Assembly (NCBI GenBank): GCA_947461335.1
Contig: CANHLB010000060.1
Location: 1-8,578 of the forward strand
Direction: 5' to 3'
DNA length: 8,578 nt
DNA from: Burkholderiaceae bacterium
GTDB lineage: Bacteria > Pseudomonadota > Gammaproteobacteria > Burkholderiales > Burkholderiaceae
Shown here: in pieces, positions 7,502-8,578 of the stretch
Position numbering within the stretch: position 1 is the first letter of the stretch
How the letters are laid out: the number at the start of each line of letters is the position of its first letter
Notes under the pieces: generated by a model
Database searches by the model: none
What the model was told of the DNA's origin: nothing
Seen by the model: the letters and a program-made list of their open reading frames with translations, nothing else
Translations under genes and position numbers: made by a program

Positions 7502-8578
7502 TTACGCGGCGCCAGTCGCGACCAAGGTTTCTATCACCTGGGCATCTTCCACACTCTTGATATGTGCTTTACCAATTTTTTCTAGGAGCACATAGCGAAT
7601 TCGTCCCCCCTCTGTTTTCTTATCTACTTGCATGAGCTCCATGTAGCGAGCTGCGCCAAACTTTGGAGGCGTCACTGGCAAGTTCATGGATTTAATGATT
7701 TTAGTAAGGCGCTCAAGTTCAGCCTTACTAATTTGATTTAAACGGCAAGATAGGTCTGCTCCAAGGACCATGCCGCAGCCTACAGCCTCACCATGAAGCC
7801 ACTCCCCATAGCCCATGCCTGCTTCAATGGCATGTCCAAACGTATGGCCAAAGTTTAAGGTAGCGCGAATACCACTTTCTCTTTCATCGGCAGAAACAAC
7901 GGCAGATTTAATTTCGCAGGAGCGAAGTACAGCATGCCCCAGGGCATTGGTATCACAGGCTAATAATGCTGATGCATTTGCTTCAATCCAATCTAAAAAT
8001 TTGAAATCAGCAATTACGCCATGTTTAACGACTTCAGCTAGGCCAGCAGAAAGCTCTCTCGGGGGCAATGTCTTTAGGGTATTCAGATCTGCAATAACAG
8101 CAGCAGGTTGATGAAAAGCCCCGATCATATTTTTACCCAAGGGATGATTAATTCCAGTTTTGCCACCAACTGAAGAATCAACTTGAGCTAGTAAAGTGGT
8201 TGGAACTTGGATAAAGCGAATGCCCCGCATAAAACTGGCGGCAGCATAGCCAGTCATATCACCAATAACCCCCCCACCCAAGGCAATCAACATTGTTTGG
8301 CGGTCTGCACCAAACTTCAATAGGTCATCAAAAATAAGCTGGAGATTTTTCCAATCTTTATAAGACTCACCATCGGGCAAGGTAATTATCCTAACGGGCT
8401 TACCGAATGTTTCTAAAGTCTTGGTAAGTCTCTTTGCGTACAAGGGAGCAACCGTTGTGTTGGTGACGATATATATAGATGTGGCTTTTTCACAAGCGCT
8501 AAAGAGGTTTGCTTGGTCAATAAGATCGTCACCAATATAAATTGGGTAACTACGGTTACCAAGATCAACTTCAAGTGT
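7502..8578 (-). CDS. aroB: 3-Dehydroquinate synthase (5' end cut by window edge)
   Basis: This NAD- and zinc-dependent enzyme turns DAHP into 3-dehydroquinate, the second step of the shikimate pathway. The window holds 358 codons plus the stop. The first visible residues, [16 protein letters not shown], match the family N-terminus, so only a few residues are missing. Numbering visible residues, the NAD-binding loop GGGVIGD is near 101-107, [21 protein letters not shown] is near 133-153, and the zinc ligands are E182 (AEVVKHG), H245 (NFGHTFGH) and H262 (LHGEA). All are intact. An in-frame TTG at 8443 could be taken as a start, but it is an ordinary internal Leu codon in APLYAKRL, and cutting there would remove the first strand of the NAD-binding domain. 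A G7 run (8269-8275) lies in the GGG loop. aroK, the usual upstream neighbour, would be to the right. Confidence 0.97.
   Translation of the reverse strand, partial: TLEVDLGNRSYPIYIGDDLIDQANLFSACEKATSIYIVTNTTVAPLYAKRLTKTLETFGKPVRIITLPDGESYKDWKNLQLIFDDLLKFGADRQTMLIALGGGVIGDMTGYAAASFMRGIRFIQVPTTLLAQVDSSVGGKTGINHPLGKNMIGAFHQPAAVIADLNTLKTLPPRELSAGLAEVVKHGVIADFKFLDWIEANASALLACDTNALGHAVLRSCEIKSAVVSADERESGIRATLNFGHTFGHAIEAGMGYGEWLHGEAVGCGMVLGADLSCRLNQISKAELERLTKIIKSMNLPVTPPKFGAARYMELMQVDKKTEGGRIRYVLLEKIGKAHIKSVEDAQVIETLVATGAA

Noticed and set aside
7496..7515. Hairpin CTGGC/GCCAG between cyaY and aroB as a terminator
   Set aside because: Only 5 bp of stem, a 10-base loop and no T run on either strand.
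8441..8443. TTG at 8443 as the aroB start
   Set aside because: The same frame stays open to the window edge and encodes recognisable AroB N-terminal sequence.

Overview
The window is an ordinary, gene-dense stretch of bacterial core chromosome. Moderate GC, the gene content and protein sequences typical of beta-proteobacteria point to a low-GC member of the Burkholderiaceae, with Polynucleobacter the best guess. That assignment is an inference from family resemblance; no 16S gene or other decisive marker is present. I see no mobile element, CRISPR array, phage gene, tRNA or rRNA. I also do not see a clearly new multi-gene system.

Layout, left to right. rplQ (ribosomal protein L17, the usual end of the large ribosomal-protein operon) ends at a strong hairpin terminator. 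A tight rightward cluster follows: cutA, dsbD (start overlapping the cutA stop as ATGA) and a small MOSC-domain protein 2 bp after dsbD. It runs tail to tail, with a 12 bp overlap, into a leftward pair: engB (ribosome-assembly GTPase) followed by hemB (porphobilinogen synthase). A 114 bp divergent region with a perfect 16 bp palindrome separates engB from a rightward di-haem cytochrome c4-like gene. That gene ends at a long symmetrical terminator also placed to serve lysA arriving from the other side. lysA (diaminopimelate decarboxylase) and lptM (small lipoprotein, upstream and translationally coupled) run leftward. They diverge from cyaY (frataxin), which converges with aroB (3-dehydroquinate synthase). 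aroB runs off the right edge and lacks only a few N-terminal residues.

How the genes fit together. Many serve haem, iron and periplasmic thiol chemistry. HemB makes porphobilinogen for haem. DsbD carries electrons to the periplasm, where they are needed to reduce apocytochrome c and disulfide isomerases. The c4-like protein is a periplasmic di-haem electron carrier. CyaY handles iron for Fe-S assembly. LptM helps LptD acquire its correct disulfides. LysA and AroB are biosynthetic housekeeping enzymes (lysine; aromatic amino acids). The cutA-dsbD and cyaY/lptM(/lysA) neighbourhoods are old and conserved.

Points most worth a second look: a DsbD that keeps all six redox cysteines but seems to lack the last two membrane helices of the E. 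coli protein; the palindrome in the engB/cytochrome promoter region; and the absence of resB/ccsA between the cytochrome gene and lysA, where I recall related bacteria carrying them.
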